NCBI GenBank assembly: GCA_902760865.1
Contig: CACWID010000002.1
Location: forward strand, 1 to 64,000
Length of the DNA: 64,000 nucleotides
Source: an uncultured Bacteroidales bacterium
Lineage (GTDB): Bacteria; Bacteroidota; Bacteroidia; Bacteroidales; Muribaculaceae
Reading direction: 5' to 3'
Below are positions 45,323 to 55,078 of the stretch, piece after piece. Each line of letters opens with the position of its first letter. The first letter of the stretch is position 1. Made by a program: the position numbers and the translations under genes. The notes beneath the pieces are model-generated. The model searched no databases, was not told the origin of the DNA, and saw only the letters and a list, made by a program, of their open reading frames with translations.

Positions 45323-46657
45323 CTAGGCCAGGATGGTTGCCTCCCGGTGATAAAACCCTTGGATGGTTTTGATGATTGAAACTGAAATGTCCTCTGACAG
45401 ATACGGGCTCTTCCTGTGTGTCTGGATAGCCTTGATAAAGGAGACGATCTCATAGCGGATGCCCTCGCCGTCAAGCTTATAGAAGTAGCGCTTGTTGTCG
45501 GCAGGATTCTCGTAGCGGACTTCGAAATAGTCGGTTTTCCACCAGGGAGCAGGAACGTAGATATAACCTTTGGTACCCGATATGATCAGCTCGCCCTCGG
45601 ACTTCACGCCGACACCGACCTTGATGGAGGCCACGGCATGGGGATAAGTGAAGGCAATCTTGGTGAAGATGTCGAAATCGCTATCGGGCTTATAGAGCCG
45701 GGTAGAGATATCTGCCCGCTTGTAGTCCGTTCCCAGGAGGTGGAAAATGGGCAACATGGCCGTCGGCCCCCAGGCAGTGATGCTGTTCCACACCTTGGTC
45801 TTGTCCTCGTGACGCTGGAAATCAAACATGCTTGTGCACACGGCGTCCACTGATACGATATCACCGATGCGTCCGCTCTTGGCCAGCACAATCAGTCGGT
45901 CATAGGCCGTAGCATAGGCCGTCTTGATGCCGTCCATGAGTATAAGGTCCTTTTCCTGTGCCAAACGGCTCAATTCCTCAAACTCATTGATGCTGAGAGT
46001 TATCGGAGACTCGCACAGGACGTGCTTGCCTGATTCCAGGGCGCGCTTGATATGGTCATAGTGCTCATGGGGCTGTGAGATGATATAGACGGCGTCACAC
46101 ATGCCGAGCATGTCATCATAACTGCCAGCCAGGGGGATGGCCCTTAAGGCATCAGAGAAGTCGGCATCATCCCTGGTATAGACAGCTGAGATCGTTACCC
46201 CGTTGACAAAGTGGCTCTCACGCTCAAATTTATTGAGGATTGTTGATTCGCCCACAAGGCCGATGCGCACTTCGCGTTTCTCGGCCCTTAATTCCGAGCT
46301 TGATACGCCCTGGGTGCGCTCCAGATAGACCACCTCGCAATACTCCTTGAGGTAGTCGAACTTGCCCAGCCAGTCGCTGCCGATGGCAAAGATATCGACA
46401 TCCATGCGGCGGATATCGTCGATCTTCTGTCCCTCGTATTCCTCGATGATGATCTCGTCGGCCAGGCCCGTTGCGCGCACCGCATCGATGCGCTCCATCA
46501 ACGACTGCTGGACATTGATTTTGCCCCTTGCAAGGTCAAAATTCTCGGCAGTTACTCCGACAATCAGATAGTCCCCCAAGGCCTTAGCGCGCTCCAACAA
46601 GCGGATGTGGCCATAGTGCAACAGGTCGTAGGTTCCGTAAGTGATAACTTTTTTCAT
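45323..46657 (-). CDS. Fused cytidylyltransferase (TagD-like) and Gfo/Idh/MocA oxidoreductase
   Basis: The protein has 444 residues in two enzyme domains. Residues 1-~126 are a TagD-like nucleotidyltransferase: KVITYGTYDLLHYGHIRLLE with the HxGH motif at 14-17, and ERTQGVSSSEL (113-123) as the second signature. Residues ~129-444 are a Gfo/Idh/MocA-type NAD(P) oxidoreductase: VRIGLVGESTILNKFE, then HYDHIKRALESGKHVLCESPI, where the usual EKP is ESP. Relatives of domain 1 make CDP-glycerol from glycerol phosphate. A joined dehydrogenase suggests that a CDP- or phospho-polyol is also oxidised. The PLP aminotransferase that follows 22 bases upstream in the sense direction fits an amination step. 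Confidence 0.88.
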   Translation of the reverse strand: MKKVITYGTYDLLHYGHIRLLERAKALGDYLIVGVTAENFDLARGKINVQQSLMERIDAVRATGLADEIIIEEYEGQKIDDIRRMDVDIFAIGSDWLGKFDYLKEYCEVVYLERTQGVSSSELRAEKREVRIGLVGESTILNKFERESHFVNGVTISAVYTRDDADFSDALRAIPLAGSYDDMLGMCDAVYIISQPHEHYDHIKRALESGKHVLCESPITLSINEFEELSRLAQEKDLILMDGIKTAYATAYDRLIVLAKSGRIGDIVSVDAVCTSMFDFQRHEDKTKVWNSITAWGPTAMLPIFHLLGTDYKRADISTRLYKPDSDFDIFTKIAFTYPHAVASIKVGVGVKSEGELIISGTKGYIYVPAPWWKTDYFEVRYENPADNKRYFYKLDGEGIRYEIVSFIKAIQTHRKSPYLSEDISVSIIKTIQGFYHREATILA

Positions 46658-46679
46658 GGGTTAGGTGAAATCTACTATA

Positions 46680-47753
46680 TTAGATAAGGCCTCTGCGTTG
46701 CAAATCTTTAAAAGCATCGACCAGAGTCGTATTGTCATCAGGGGTGAGGCATCCGATATGGCCGACGCGGAAGACGCGGTCCTTGAGATCACCGCCATTG
46801 GGGCAGATCCAGATGCCGTATTCGTCCTTTAGCGTCAGGAAGATCTGGTGGGCCGAGGCATTGACCGGGTGCAATGACGTGACCGCATTGGACGGGGCGT
46901 CAGTAAAGAGCTCAAAGGGCAGGGCTGCGATCTTGCTGCGGAAGTCGCTGGCCAACGAAGCCGTGCGTGCGACCTCGGCCTCAACGCCACCGTTTGCCTG
47001 GATTTCTTTTAAGCGGGCATGTATCTGCCTGATGACACTCACAGCAGGAGTGAATGGCGTCTGTCCCCGCTCGCCGTTCTTGAGCGCATTGTTCAGGTCA
47101 AAGTACATGCTGCGCACTTTATTGTTCTGGACACGCTCCACGGCCTCGGGAGAGAGCACGATGATGGACACGCCAGGAGGGCAAGCGAGGGCCTTCTGGG
47201 AGCCGGTGATCATGACCTGGGCATGCAGCTGCTGCATGTTGAACGGGTCGGCAAGAAATGAGCTGATGGCATCCACTGCGAGAAAGAGGTGATTGCGCTT
47301 GCAGAAGTCACTGACGAGCTGCATATCATAGAGCACACCTGTCGATGTCTCATGCTCATTGATCAGGAAGCCAGTATAGCCCTTGTTCTCGTAGGGTTGC
47401 AGGTGCTCGGCGGTCAACGGCTGGCCTAACTCAAGATCTATCGACGTGCAAGGAACATCGTGTATCTGACACAGCTCCACAAAACGATGACCGAAGCTGC
47501 CGCCATTCACCACAAGCACTTTGTCCTGGGGTGTAAAGACATTCATCACAACGGCCTCCATCGAGGCAGTACCAGAGCCCGTGATAAAAATTGAGCGTGC
47601 ATCTTCTTGAGCCCCTGCAAATTGCTTGAGCAGTTGCTCAGACTCCAGCACAAGAGCAGAGAACTCAGCAGTCCTGAAATAGGGGACCTGTTCCTTACCT
47701 ATAGAGAGAACCATGTCACTTGACATGACAGGGCCGACAGTGAAATTAAGCAT
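46680..47753 (-). CDS. Class V PLP-dependent aminotransferase
   Basis: The protein has 357 residues. The N-terminus [11 protein letters not shown] resembles the alanine-glyoxylate / 2-aminoethylphosphonate aminotransferase group. Cofactor features are [36 protein letters not shown] and the PLP Lys187 in [13 protein letters not shown]. It is encoded between LicD and the cytidylyltransferase-oxidoreductase fusion. It could aminate the keto product of that oxidoreductase. A phosphonate pathway is less likely because no phosphoenolpyruvate mutase or decarboxylase is in the window. Confidence 0.87.
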   Translation of the reverse strand: MLNFTVGPVMSSDMVLSIGKEQVPYFRTAEFSALVLESEQLLKQFAGAQEDARSIFITGSGTASMEAVVMNVFTPQDKVLVVNGGSFGHRFVELCQIHDVPCTSIDLELGQPLTAEHLQPYENKGYTGFLINEHETSTGVLYDMQLVSDFCKRNHLFLAVDAISSFLADPFNMQQLHAQVMITGSQKALACPPGVSIIVLSPEAVERVQNNKVRSMYFDLNNALKNGERGQTPFTPAVSVIRQIHARLKEIQANGGVEAEVARTASLASDFRSKIAALPFELFTDAPSNAVTSLHPVNASAHQIFLTLKDEYGIWICPNGGDLKDRVFRVGHIGCLTPDDNTTLVDAFKDLQRRGLI

Positions 47754-47800
47754 GATTATTGAGTTTTTAGATGATAATTGTCAGAATATTGAAAAACGGG

Positions 47801-48724
47801 TCAGAATCCTTTTCGGTGAAGCAGCTCGTCGATGAGAATCTTGATTGACAGAGGGCTTGCCTCGCTGTCAGACAAATCGCCTTTCTGCTTCATCTCGGCC
47901 AGAATCTCTTTGGATGTCAGTTTTTTGTTCAGGTTCTTATAGAAATAGTGATGACCTTCCTTTCTCTTATCGGGAGGCGGAGGCGTCATGTAATCGCCGA
48001 ACTCATAGGTCAGATATTCGTCATAACAAGCAGGGCAAAGGATTGTCGTGTCCTCGAACTGAACAGGGACCGCCTCGGCGAACCACTGCTTCTCACAAAT
48101 CCTCTTTATCGGTTCATTCCAGTCCTTGAGATAGGGGCCTTGAACCGTCTGGGACAAATCAATCATCGACATTGCCTTCTTGAAGAATCTGCGTTTGAAA
48201 GGAGAATAAAAACACTTCTTGACCAGTTTGATAAATCCATTCATGCCATTGAGATGGATGATGTCGTGCCATATCTCGCCCCAAGTCTGTACTGAAAGCG
48301 CTTTACGATAGTTCCAGATAGCATAGTGGCAGTCGTTGTAGATCTTGCTGCACTCCTCGCTATCGTTCCACTCATCGAGGGGGAAAATGTCAATCCATGG
48401 GCCGATGATGAACTGAAACTGCCTCATCTCCCATACCGAACAGTCAGTAGAATAAAATTTACCGAACGTGTAGGGATGCTCACCGTCCCTGATGTCAGAA
48501 ATCCGGTAAATCGTTCCTGCCAGCGAATCCCTCAACTGCAGCATCCGTTCATAATCATCGCGCTTCATGAAAACGTCGATATCGTCATCCCAGGGGATAA
48601 AGCCGTGATGGCGGACGGCGCCCAGGCATGTGCCGTAGGCGGCGTAATATGTCAAGTTGTTTTCCTTGCAGAACTTGGAAAATTCCTTAAAAGTCTGCAA
48701 CAATTTCTCTTGAAACTCAGTCAT
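47801..48724 (-). CDS. LicD-family phosphotransferase
   Basis: The protein has 307 residues. The LicD signature is clear: FCKENNLTYYAAYGTCLGAV, RHHGFIPWDDDIDVFMKR with the metal-binding Asp cluster, then IGPWIDIFPLDEW. LicD proteins transfer phosphocholine or related groups from a CDP donor to a sugar. Together with the aminotransferase and cytidylyltransferase fusion downstream it forms a likely CDP-amino-compound synthesis and transfer set. The named donor is inferred. Confidence 0.92.
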   Translation of the reverse strand: MTEFQEKLLQTFKEFSKFCKENNLTYYAAYGTCLGAVRHHGFIPWDDDIDVFMKRDDYERMLQLRDSLAGTIYRISDIRDGEHPYTFGKFYSTDCSVWEMRQFQFIIGPWIDIFPLDEWNDSEECSKIYNDCHYAIWNYRKALSVQTWGEIWHDIIHLNGMNGFIKLVKKCFYSPFKRRFFKKAMSMIDLSQTVQGPYLKDWNEPIKRICEKQWFAEAVPVQFEDTTILCPACYDEYLTYEFGDYMTPPPPDKRKEGHHYFYKNLNKKLTSKEILAEMKQKGDLSDSEASPLSIKILIDELLHRKGF

Positions 48725-48787
48725 GATCGTTATGAAGTTGTATCAAAATATTCATTATTTAATCAGCATACCTGAAGGCTGCACAAG

Positions 48788-49762
48788 TCATCTGGGCAGG
48801 ATGTAGTTGGGGAGCTGGCGATATTCCTGTGAGCGGATGGCTTTCAGGCCGTCGAGGGTGCCTGAGACGTAGTAGGTGAGGACCTTGAGGGAGCGCAGGA
48901 AGATGGCTGAGGCCATGTGCACGGGCAAGAGCCACAGGGCCTTGAACGTGAAGGTGGCGGCGGCCCACAACTTCTTGCCCCGCGAGAGGCCGTCGAGGTT
49001 GTAGCAGCTGCGGTGCCAAATCATCAGCGAGGCCATCGAGCGGGTGTAGAACTTGTGGTTGTCGCTCTGGAACAGGGCGCTGGTGGAGCGGCCGTCCAGG
49101 TTGGCGATTCCGCTATTGTAGTGCACGCCCAAGCGGTAGCCGTTCTTGTATAACTTGTTGAAGGTCAAGCCGTCGTCGCCATAGGCGAAGCCGAACTTGT
49201 CAAGCCACAGCTCGTGCTCGATGTGGAGATCGAGGAAGACCTGCTTCTTCCACAGGGATGCGGGCCCGGCTGCGCTCTGGGAGTCATAGACATCCCTGGT
49301 GATGTGCTGGTTGTAGCTGAAGCTGCCGTTGCTGTGGAACTTGAAGGCCCACTTCTTGCTCCAGTGGGGGAAGACCAGGTTGGTCACAGCGGCATAGATG
49401 CGGATGGCGAGGGGCCGCTTGTGGTCGCACATGGTGTCGGCGGCGATGCAGTCCAGGTTATGCTCCTCCATCGCCTTGATCATCCTCTCGGCACTGTCGG
49501 GCTCGAGTTCCACATCATCGTCGAGCATCATCAGCAGGGGGCTGTCAATCTCGCTGTAGGAGAGGGCCCGCTGTGCGACCATCCCCTTCTTGACCCAGAC
49601 GTACTCCTCCTTGCCGATGGTGTACCGGGGGCGCTCGTAGCCCTCGGCGATGTAGATGACCACCTTGTCGGGCTGGACGGTCTGTCGCTTGATGGACTCC
49701 AGTTCGCGGACAAATTTCTCGCCTGAGGTGCCCAGCGTGCGGATGGCAATCGAGTAGTTCAT
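48788..49762 (-). CDS. Glycosyltransferase family 2 (tandem paralogue 1)
   Basis: The protein has 324 residues. It opens YSIAIRTLGTSGEKFVRELE; the metal site is in MMLDDDVELEPD. It is the same length as the next upstream protein and closely similar to it throughout, so the two arose by tandem duplication. The gap between the genes is a single base. The C-terminus contains two hydrophobic stretches (ALWLLPVHMASAIFL) likely to contact the membrane. Confidence 0.88.
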   Translation of the reverse strand: MNYSIAIRTLGTSGEKFVRELESIKRQTVQPDKVVIYIAEGYERPRYTIGKEEYVWVKKGMVAQRALSYSEIDSPLLMMLDDDVELEPDSAERMIKAMEEHNLDCIAADTMCDHKRPLAIRIYAAVTNLVFPHWSKKWAFKFHSNGSFSYNQHITRDVYDSQSAAGPASLWKKQVFLDLHIEHELWLDKFGFAYGDDGLTFNKLYKNGYRLGVHYNSGIANLDGRSTSALFQSDNHKFYTRSMASLMIWHRSCYNLDGLSRGKKLWAAATFTFKALWLLPVHMASAIFLRSLKVLTYYVSGTLDGLKAIRSQEYRQLPNYILPR

Positions 49763-49763
49763 A

Positions 49764-50738
49764 TCAGCGTTTCAGGATATAGTTGGGCAGGCTGCGGAAC
49801 TCCTTGGAGCGTGTCATCCGATATCCGTCGCGCAGGCCGGACAGGTAGTAGCCGACCACATTGAACGAACGCAGATAGACCGACGAGGCCAGGTGAATCA
49901 ACAGCAGCCAGAAGGCCTTGAAACCGAAGCCAAACAACGCCCAGCACTTGGAAAGCAGCGATGCGCCGTCCAGGTTGTAGCAGATGCGGTACCAAATCAG
50001 CAGTGAGGCCATCGAGCGGGTGTGAAAGCGCTGCAGGTTGCGCTGGAAGGCGCCACTCGACGACTGGCCGTTGAGGTGCTTCACGCCACAGGTGTAATGC
50101 GTGCCCAACCGATAACCGTTCTTGTACAACTTGTTGAACATCAGCACATCCTCACCGAAGGCGAACCTCAGGTTGTCCAGCCAGAGCTCGTCCTCGTAGT
50201 GCATGTCAAGGAAGGCCTGTTTGCGCCACAGGGCACACGGGCCGGCCGCACTCTGGGTGAGATAGACGTCACGCTTGATGTTGTTCTTGTAGCTGAAGCT
50301 GCCATTGCTGTGGACCATCACGCCCCAGGTCTTGCTCCAGTTCGGGAAGACCAGGTTGGTCACCGCTGCATAGAGTTTGCCCGATAGCGGCATCTTGTAG
50401 TTGCGGAATGTCTCGGCAGCGATGCAGTCCAGATGATTCTCTTCGAGGCCCTCCATCATCCGCTCCACGCAATCGTCGGCCAGGCGCACGTCATCGTCGA
50501 GGAGCAGAATCAGCGGGGTGTCGATCTCGTCATAGCGGAGGACGCGCTGCCGCATCATCCCCTTCTTGACCCACACATACTCTTCCTTGCCGATGGTGTA
50601 GTCGGGGCGCTCATAGCCCTCGGCGATGTAGATAATCACCTTCTCGGGCTGAACGGTCTGCCGCTTGATGGACTCCAGCTCGGCGACGAACTTCTCGCCC
50701 GAGGTGCCCAGCGTGCGGATGGCTATTGAATACTTCAT
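49764..50738 (-). CDS. Glycosyltransferase family 2 (tandem paralogue 2)
   Basis: The protein has 324 residues from the ATG at 50738. That start aligns exactly with its paralogue's (MKYSIAIRTLGTSGEKFVAE against MNYSIAIRTLGTSGEKFVRE) and overlaps the upstream stop by four bases. An earlier in-frame start is therefore rejected. The metal site is LLLDDDVRLADD. It likely adds a sugar different from that of paralogue 1, since both copies are intact. Confidence 0.88.
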   Translation of the reverse strand: MKYSIAIRTLGTSGEKFVAELESIKRQTVQPEKVIIYIAEGYERPDYTIGKEEYVWVKKGMMRQRVLRYDEIDTPLILLLDDDVRLADDCVERMMEGLEENHLDCIAAETFRNYKMPLSGKLYAAVTNLVFPNWSKTWGVMVHSNGSFSYKNNIKRDVYLTQSAAGPCALWRKQAFLDMHYEDELWLDNLRFAFGEDVLMFNKLYKNGYRLGTHYTCGVKHLNGQSSSGAFQRNLQRFHTRSMASLLIWYRICYNLDGASLLSKCWALFGFGFKAFWLLLIHLASSVYLRSFNVVGYYLSGLRDGYRMTRSKEFRSLPNYILKR

Positions 50739-51664
50739 TGCTTTGCTTTGTGACGGATGAAACGGCTCAATACGAATCCTACCGGCCATGCCGCCAGGAC
50801 AAGCCCCTTGCGGGGCGCCTGACGCAGCCAGTTCTTGTCGCCGGCAATCAGACAGCTGGAGACGTAGTGCACGGCTGCACGCAGGCGGTGCAGCGGCGTG
50901 TTGCGTTTCAGCTGCATCTCGAGCAGGCGCAGCTTGGCGAAACTGCGGGGGCTGTTCATATACTGGCGGTAAATGCCGCGCGACATGCTGTCGTCCTGCT
51001 GATACTCAACGATGCACAGATTCTCGTTGAGCACAATCAGCGGGTAGTCATCACACACCTGGAGCAGCATGTAGACGGGGTTAAAATTCTTCTCACCCTC
51101 AAAGCCCACCTGCGGGGCCACCTTCTTCATCAGCTCGGTGCGCATGACCTCCTTGGTGTCGGCCTTGTGGATGTTCTTGATGTACATGTCCAGGAAGTAG
51201 GTCTCCTTCAAGTCCTCGGGGAAATAACCGCCCAGCGGCTTGCCCTCAGTGTCAAAGTCGAGACCCATGATGCCGGCATAGCGGTCACAGCCCCGCTCGC
51301 GCCAGCAGCGCATGATCTTCTCCACGGCATCGTCGGGCATCCAGTCATCGCTGTCGATGCAGACGATGAGCTCGGTAACGGCGTGGGCATATGCGGTGTT
51401 GTAGCCCGTATGCAGGCCGCCATTCTCTTTCCAGATATAAGTGACCTTGAAGCCCTCCGGACTATTGCCCACGAAGGTATTCTCGTCCACGTCTTGTATG
51501 TCCTGGAGCCACGAGCGCACCAGCTCACGGGTGTTGTCGGTGCTGCCGTCGTCCACGACGAGCCATTCAAAGTCCTTGTCGCTCTGCCGGCACAGGCTCT
51601 CGTAAGTGCGCCAGATGGTATGTGCCCGGTTATAGGCCGGAGTGAAAACTGTCAGTGTCGCCAT
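50735..51664 (-). CDS. Glycosyltransferase family 2
   Basis: The protein has 309 residues. Motifs are LTVFTPAYNRAHTIWRTYES, LVVDDGSTDNTREL and the metal-binding ELIVCIDSDDWMPD. Its DAVEKIMRCWRERGCDRYAG and C-terminal half are like capsular GT2 enzymes that lack a transmembrane anchor. Its stop overlaps the following gene's start (ATGA), so it is coupled to the tandem pair. Confidence 0.91.
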   Translation of the reverse strand: MATLTVFTPAYNRAHTIWRTYESLCRQSDKDFEWLVVDDGSTDNTRELVRSWLQDIQDVDENTFVGNSPEGFKVTYIWKENGGLHTGYNTAYAHAVTELIVCIDSDDWMPDDAVEKIMRCWRERGCDRYAGIMGLDFDTEGKPLGGYFPEDLKETYFLDMYIKNIHKADTKEVMRTELMKKVAPQVGFEGEKNFNPVYMLLQVCDDYPLIVLNENLCIVEYQQDDSMSRGIYRQYMNSPRSFAKLRLLEMQLKRNTPLHRLRAAVHYVSSCLIAGDKNWLRQAPRKGLVLAAWPVGFVLSRFIRHKAKQ

Positions 51665-51718
51665 GCTAAATTCTTTTCAATTACAACAAGTATTATGGAG
51701 TCGGGGCATTGGGGGGTA

Positions 51719-52795
51719 TCACTTGATGTGACACAGTCGCTTGTACAGGTCCAGATACCTGTTCACGGTCACCGAGATGTCATACTGGCGCGCCTTTTCC
51801 TGGCAGCGTTGTGCGACCTCACGGTACTCGTCGGGGTGCTCACACAGGTGCACGATCTTGCTGGCAAGTTCTTCGTCATCACCATGCTTGAAGAGTACAC
51901 CGGCACCGCCCACCATCTCGCGCAGGCCGTCAACGTCGCTCGCGATGAACGGGCGACCGGATGCCATGCCCTCAATGCTCGACAGAGACAGACCCTCCCA
52001 GTGTGACGAGAGGAGCACGATGTCACTCTGTTCAAGGATGTCGGGTACATCCAGCCTAACGCCCATGAAATCAACACGCTCGGTGATGCCCAACTCGGCA
52101 CACATCTGCCTGAGGCTCTCCTCCTTGACACCGCCGCCCACCAACTGCAGGCGGTAATTAGCGGGCAGGCGCTTGATGGCGCGCAGCACAGTCTCGTGGT
52201 CCTTCTCGACACGCAGGCCTGCCACCATGGTGATGACAAACTCGGTTTGACCCGTAATGTCCTTCACGGGACGGATGAAGCGCTCGGTATCCACACCATT
52301 GGGAATGGTCATGATATTGCGCTTCTTGCCGATATGTTCCTCCAGGTTGCGGCGGGGCTTGTCGGCGATGCACACCACAGCGGCATAGCGGTTATACATC
52401 CAGCGGTCGAGCGGATGCAGCCACCACTTGCCGCGACGGCGGTTGTTGGAGCTGTGCTCGGTCGTCACCAGGGGTTTGCGGGCAAAACTGAACATCTTGG
52501 CCCACGGAGCAAAGAGCTGGCACGCCGTGTTGTGGGTATGGATGATGTCATACTGCACGATGTAACGCGTCATCCTGAAGATATTCAACGGATTATATAC
52601 GCAACCGCCCAGCGACAACTTATGTATCTTGATCCCCTTCTCTTGCAAAACCTCCATGAAGGGCGTTTGACGTCCGTTGAACACCAGCAACTCAACACTG
52701 TTGCGGCCGCTTGCGCGCAGGCGCGGCAACAGGTCAACCAGCAGGTGCTCGGCACCGCCTGTCTGCAACGAAGTAATCACATGGAGAATTCTCAT
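51719..52795 (-). CDS. Glycosyltransferase family 4
   Basis: The protein has 358 residues from the ATG at 52795 (MRILHVITSLQTGGAEHLLV, a classical GT4 start); a longer frame upstream is rejected. Other features are TTEHSSNNRRRGKWW, TIPNGVDTERF, GLRVEKDHETVLRAI, and the donor-binding SSHWEGLSLSSIEGMASGRPF. It is a retaining transferase with GT-B fold acting in the cytoplasm. Confidence 0.93.
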   Translation of the reverse strand: MRILHVITSLQTGGAEHLLVDLLPRLRASGRNSVELLVFNGRQTPFMEVLQEKGIKIHKLSLGGCVYNPLNIFRMTRYIVQYDIIHTHNTACQLFAPWAKMFSFARKPLVTTEHSSNNRRRGKWWLHPLDRWMYNRYAAVVCIADKPRRNLEEHIGKKRNIMTIPNGVDTERFIRPVKDITGQTEFVITMVAGLRVEKDHETVLRAIKRLPANYRLQLVGGGVKEESLRQMCAELGITERVDFMGVRLDVPDILEQSDIVLLSSHWEGLSLSSIEGMASGRPFIASDVDGLREMVGGAGVLFKHGDDEELASKIVHLCEHPDEYREVAQRCQEKARQYDISVTVNRYLDLYKRLCHIK

Positions 52796-52831
52796 AGAAC
52801 TCACTATTATGATTTTACTATTAAATGACAA

Positions 52832-53920
52832 TCAGAAGATATGTGTCAATATATCAACGATCAACTTTTTGGCTTTATACTTAGCAGAACCGTACAAGTT
52901 TACACTCTCCTCACACGCAAACTGATACATACCCTCGAAGTCGCGTGCCAACAGAAGTTTTACGGTCCTCTTATTGTTCTCTTGTTGTGAATAGTGCTCC
53001 ATCAATCGGGGCATCAGTTCCCGGCGGTCCATCTCTTGCTTGAAGAAATCAATAACAACTTGTTTATCGGCCTTCTTGTAATGTATCAGCTGAGCTGCAT
53101 GGTGATAGAAGCAAGCGACATACTCGGCAAACAACGGCTTGTACCCCTGAGTGTAGTTGAACTTGTCAAGCAGTTTCAGACGCTTATCAGACGACTCAAA
53201 CAATTCGGGGAAATGCCTGTTGAAACCGAATGTACCACCGCCATAGCGATAGATATATACCGACTCGTCAATACGGTACATTGAGCGCAAATAGGGGAAC
53301 AGCATCAGGTTAAAATACTGGTCCTCTCCCATGAAGCGGATGTCACGGGTATAGAGCTCGACCTCAGCAAAAGCCTTGTCGATAATACATTTTCTATAAA
53401 TTTTTGCACAAGCCGAAGCGGGGAACAATCCGTTATTGAAAAATCCCAAGTAGTACTTGTCAAACAACTCAGGCTGAGTGACTACCTGGTTGAACGGGAA
53501 AGCGTAGCCTCTGTCGGCCTTATGCTGTGTAATAAAGCCCAACTTTTTATCATAGAGGCCCATTACCACATCAACATCTTTTTCCAGAATGTTCTTCAAC
53601 AGGACTTCGATGGCAACCGGCGGCAGCATATCGTCGCTGTCAAAAAATACGACAAATTCGCCCGTTGCATGAAGATAGCCTTCACGTCTCGCAAACGCAG
53701 GACCGTCATTCTGCTTATCAATAACCTTGACCCTATTGTCTTGAGCAGCCCACTTTCTTGCCATCTGAGGACTCTTGTCCGTCGAGCCGTCATTAACAAT
53801 AATAATCTCAAGATTCTTGTATGTCTGTGAGACAACAGAGCGCATACAGGATTTGAAATAACGCTCTTGATTATATAGCGGAATCAAGACACTAACCAAA
53901 GGTTGAACAGTATTGTCCAT
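52832..53920 (-). CDS. Glycosyltransferase family 2
   Basis: The protein has 362 residues. The GT-A motifs are SVLIPLYNQERYFKSCM, IIIVNDGSTDKSP and EFVVFFDSDDMLPP. The remaining half has Tyr-rich and charged segments and no clear membrane anchor. It is part of the continuous minus-strand gene row, 61 bases downstream of an acyltransferase gene. Confidence 0.91.
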   Translation of the reverse strand: MDNTVQPLVSVLIPLYNQERYFKSCMRSVVSQTYKNLEIIIVNDGSTDKSPQMARKWAAQDNRVKVIDKQNDGPAFARREGYLHATGEFVVFFDSDDMLPPVAIEVLLKNILEKDVDVVMGLYDKKLGFITQHKADRGYAFPFNQVVTQPELFDKYYLGFFNNGLFPASACAKIYRKCIIDKAFAEVELYTRDIRFMGEDQYFNLMLFPYLRSMYRIDESVYIYRYGGGTFGFNRHFPELFESSDKRLKLLDKFNYTQGYKPLFAEYVACFYHHAAQLIHYKKADKQVVIDFFKQEMDRRELMPRLMEHYSQQENNKRTVKLLLARDFEGMYQFACEESVNLYGSAKYKAKKLIVDILTHIF

Positions 53921-53981
53921 TGATAAACAATTAATTGATTTGAATTTGCCAGTAAAAAAAGGATGTCTGCCAACAAAGTCG

Positions 53982-55031
53982 TTACGGTACTTTGATGAGG
54001 TCCTTCTGGGCTGTCACATGGGGCAGGAACCTCAGCATGAAAGGTATCAGCAGATGACAGATCAGCATGGTGAGCACAAATACTACCAACAGCAAGATGT
54101 TCTTGTCAAGACCAAAGCGATTAAGCGCAAACAACAGAGCCGTTGCTATCAGGAAATGGGTACACAATATCATGATTGAATAACGTCCCCAATAAGAGAC
54201 AATCCCCAGGCGACCGATGAATTTTGACAAGATCAGTACCATCATTGTACCGGATATGCCACAGAGGTAAACGACGCCAATCGATTGACGAGAGAAGTCA
54301 TTGCCGACCCATGATACAGGCACAGCTAAGAACCATAATACCAGGACGCATATCAACAGCAATGCAATATCTCTTACCGGTTGTACGGCGGCGGTCAAGA
54401 AATGAGTATGTCTGAACAACCACCATCCGAAAGCGAACAGCGGCAGTGCCGACATCGCTGTATCCACATAAAACGGGATAGAGAGATGATTCATACCCAT
54501 CAACAAGCCAGCGAAGCCGATGACCAATGAGCAAACGAGCACCAATGACGTCTTATACCTGGATGATATCCGGCCTGCAAGCCATTGTACTCCATAGAAC
54601 AGGATATTGACCTCGAACAAGCACAGCAGGAACCAAATCGGCTCATTCAGCATCACCAAACGTGTCCTGTACATATACTTGATCGGATAAGCATAAAAAC
54701 GACGGATGTCACTACCGATCAGTACCCAGTACGGGATGACGACTGTTGTCACGAAGAAGAAGAGGAAAGGTATCAGCAGCTTGTTGATTTTACGCTTCAG
54801 GAAGCCGACAAAGCCCTCATATTGCTTGAAAAACAATCCAGACAAGATGAAATATAGAGGCATCCTGAAGGCCCGGAGCTGGACATCAAGCGGGTAGCTA
54901 ATCTTCATCACGCTTGCAACATGATGAAAGACCACAAGCGTGATACAGATGCCCTTGGCCAGGTCGACCCACCCAATGCGCGGCTTATCACTCAACGGCG
55001 GTTGAACTTTCTGCACCTTGCTTTTGCTCAT
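53982..55031 (-). CDS. Acyltransferase family 3 membrane protein
   Basis: The protein has 349 residues with about ten membrane helices. The family start is RIGWVDLAKGICITLVVFHH (His), then LRAFRMPLYFILSGLFFK. It resembles the protein at 23084 in layout (ILCTHFLIATALLFALNRFG near the C-terminus). The predicted role is O-acylation of the glycan or its lipid-linked precursor. Confidence 0.89.
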   Translation of the reverse strand: MSKSKVQKVQPPLSDKPRIGWVDLAKGICITLVVFHHVASVMKISYPLDVQLRAFRMPLYFILSGLFFKQYEGFVGFLKRKINKLLIPFLFFFVTTVVIPYWVLIGSDIRRFYAYPIKYMYRTRLVMLNEPIWFLLCLFEVNILFYGVQWLAGRISSRYKTSLVLVCSLVIGFAGLLMGMNHLSIPFYVDTAMSALPLFAFGWWLFRHTHFLTAAVQPVRDIALLLICVLVLWFLAVPVSWVGNDFSRQSIGVVYLCGISGTMMVLILSKFIGRLGIVSYWGRYSIMILCTHFLIATALLFALNRFGLDKNILLLVVFVLTMLICHLLIPFMLRFLPHVTAQKDLIKVP

Positions 55032-55078
55032 ATTAAAACGACAACACTCAGGTATTAGATTACAGCGACGAGTTACGC

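Noticed and set aside
46680-47753. 2-aminoethylphosphonate pathway
   Set aside because: The aminotransferase resembles that group, but there is no phosphoenolpyruvate mutase or phosphonopyruvate decarboxylase in the window, so a phosphonate is not supported.
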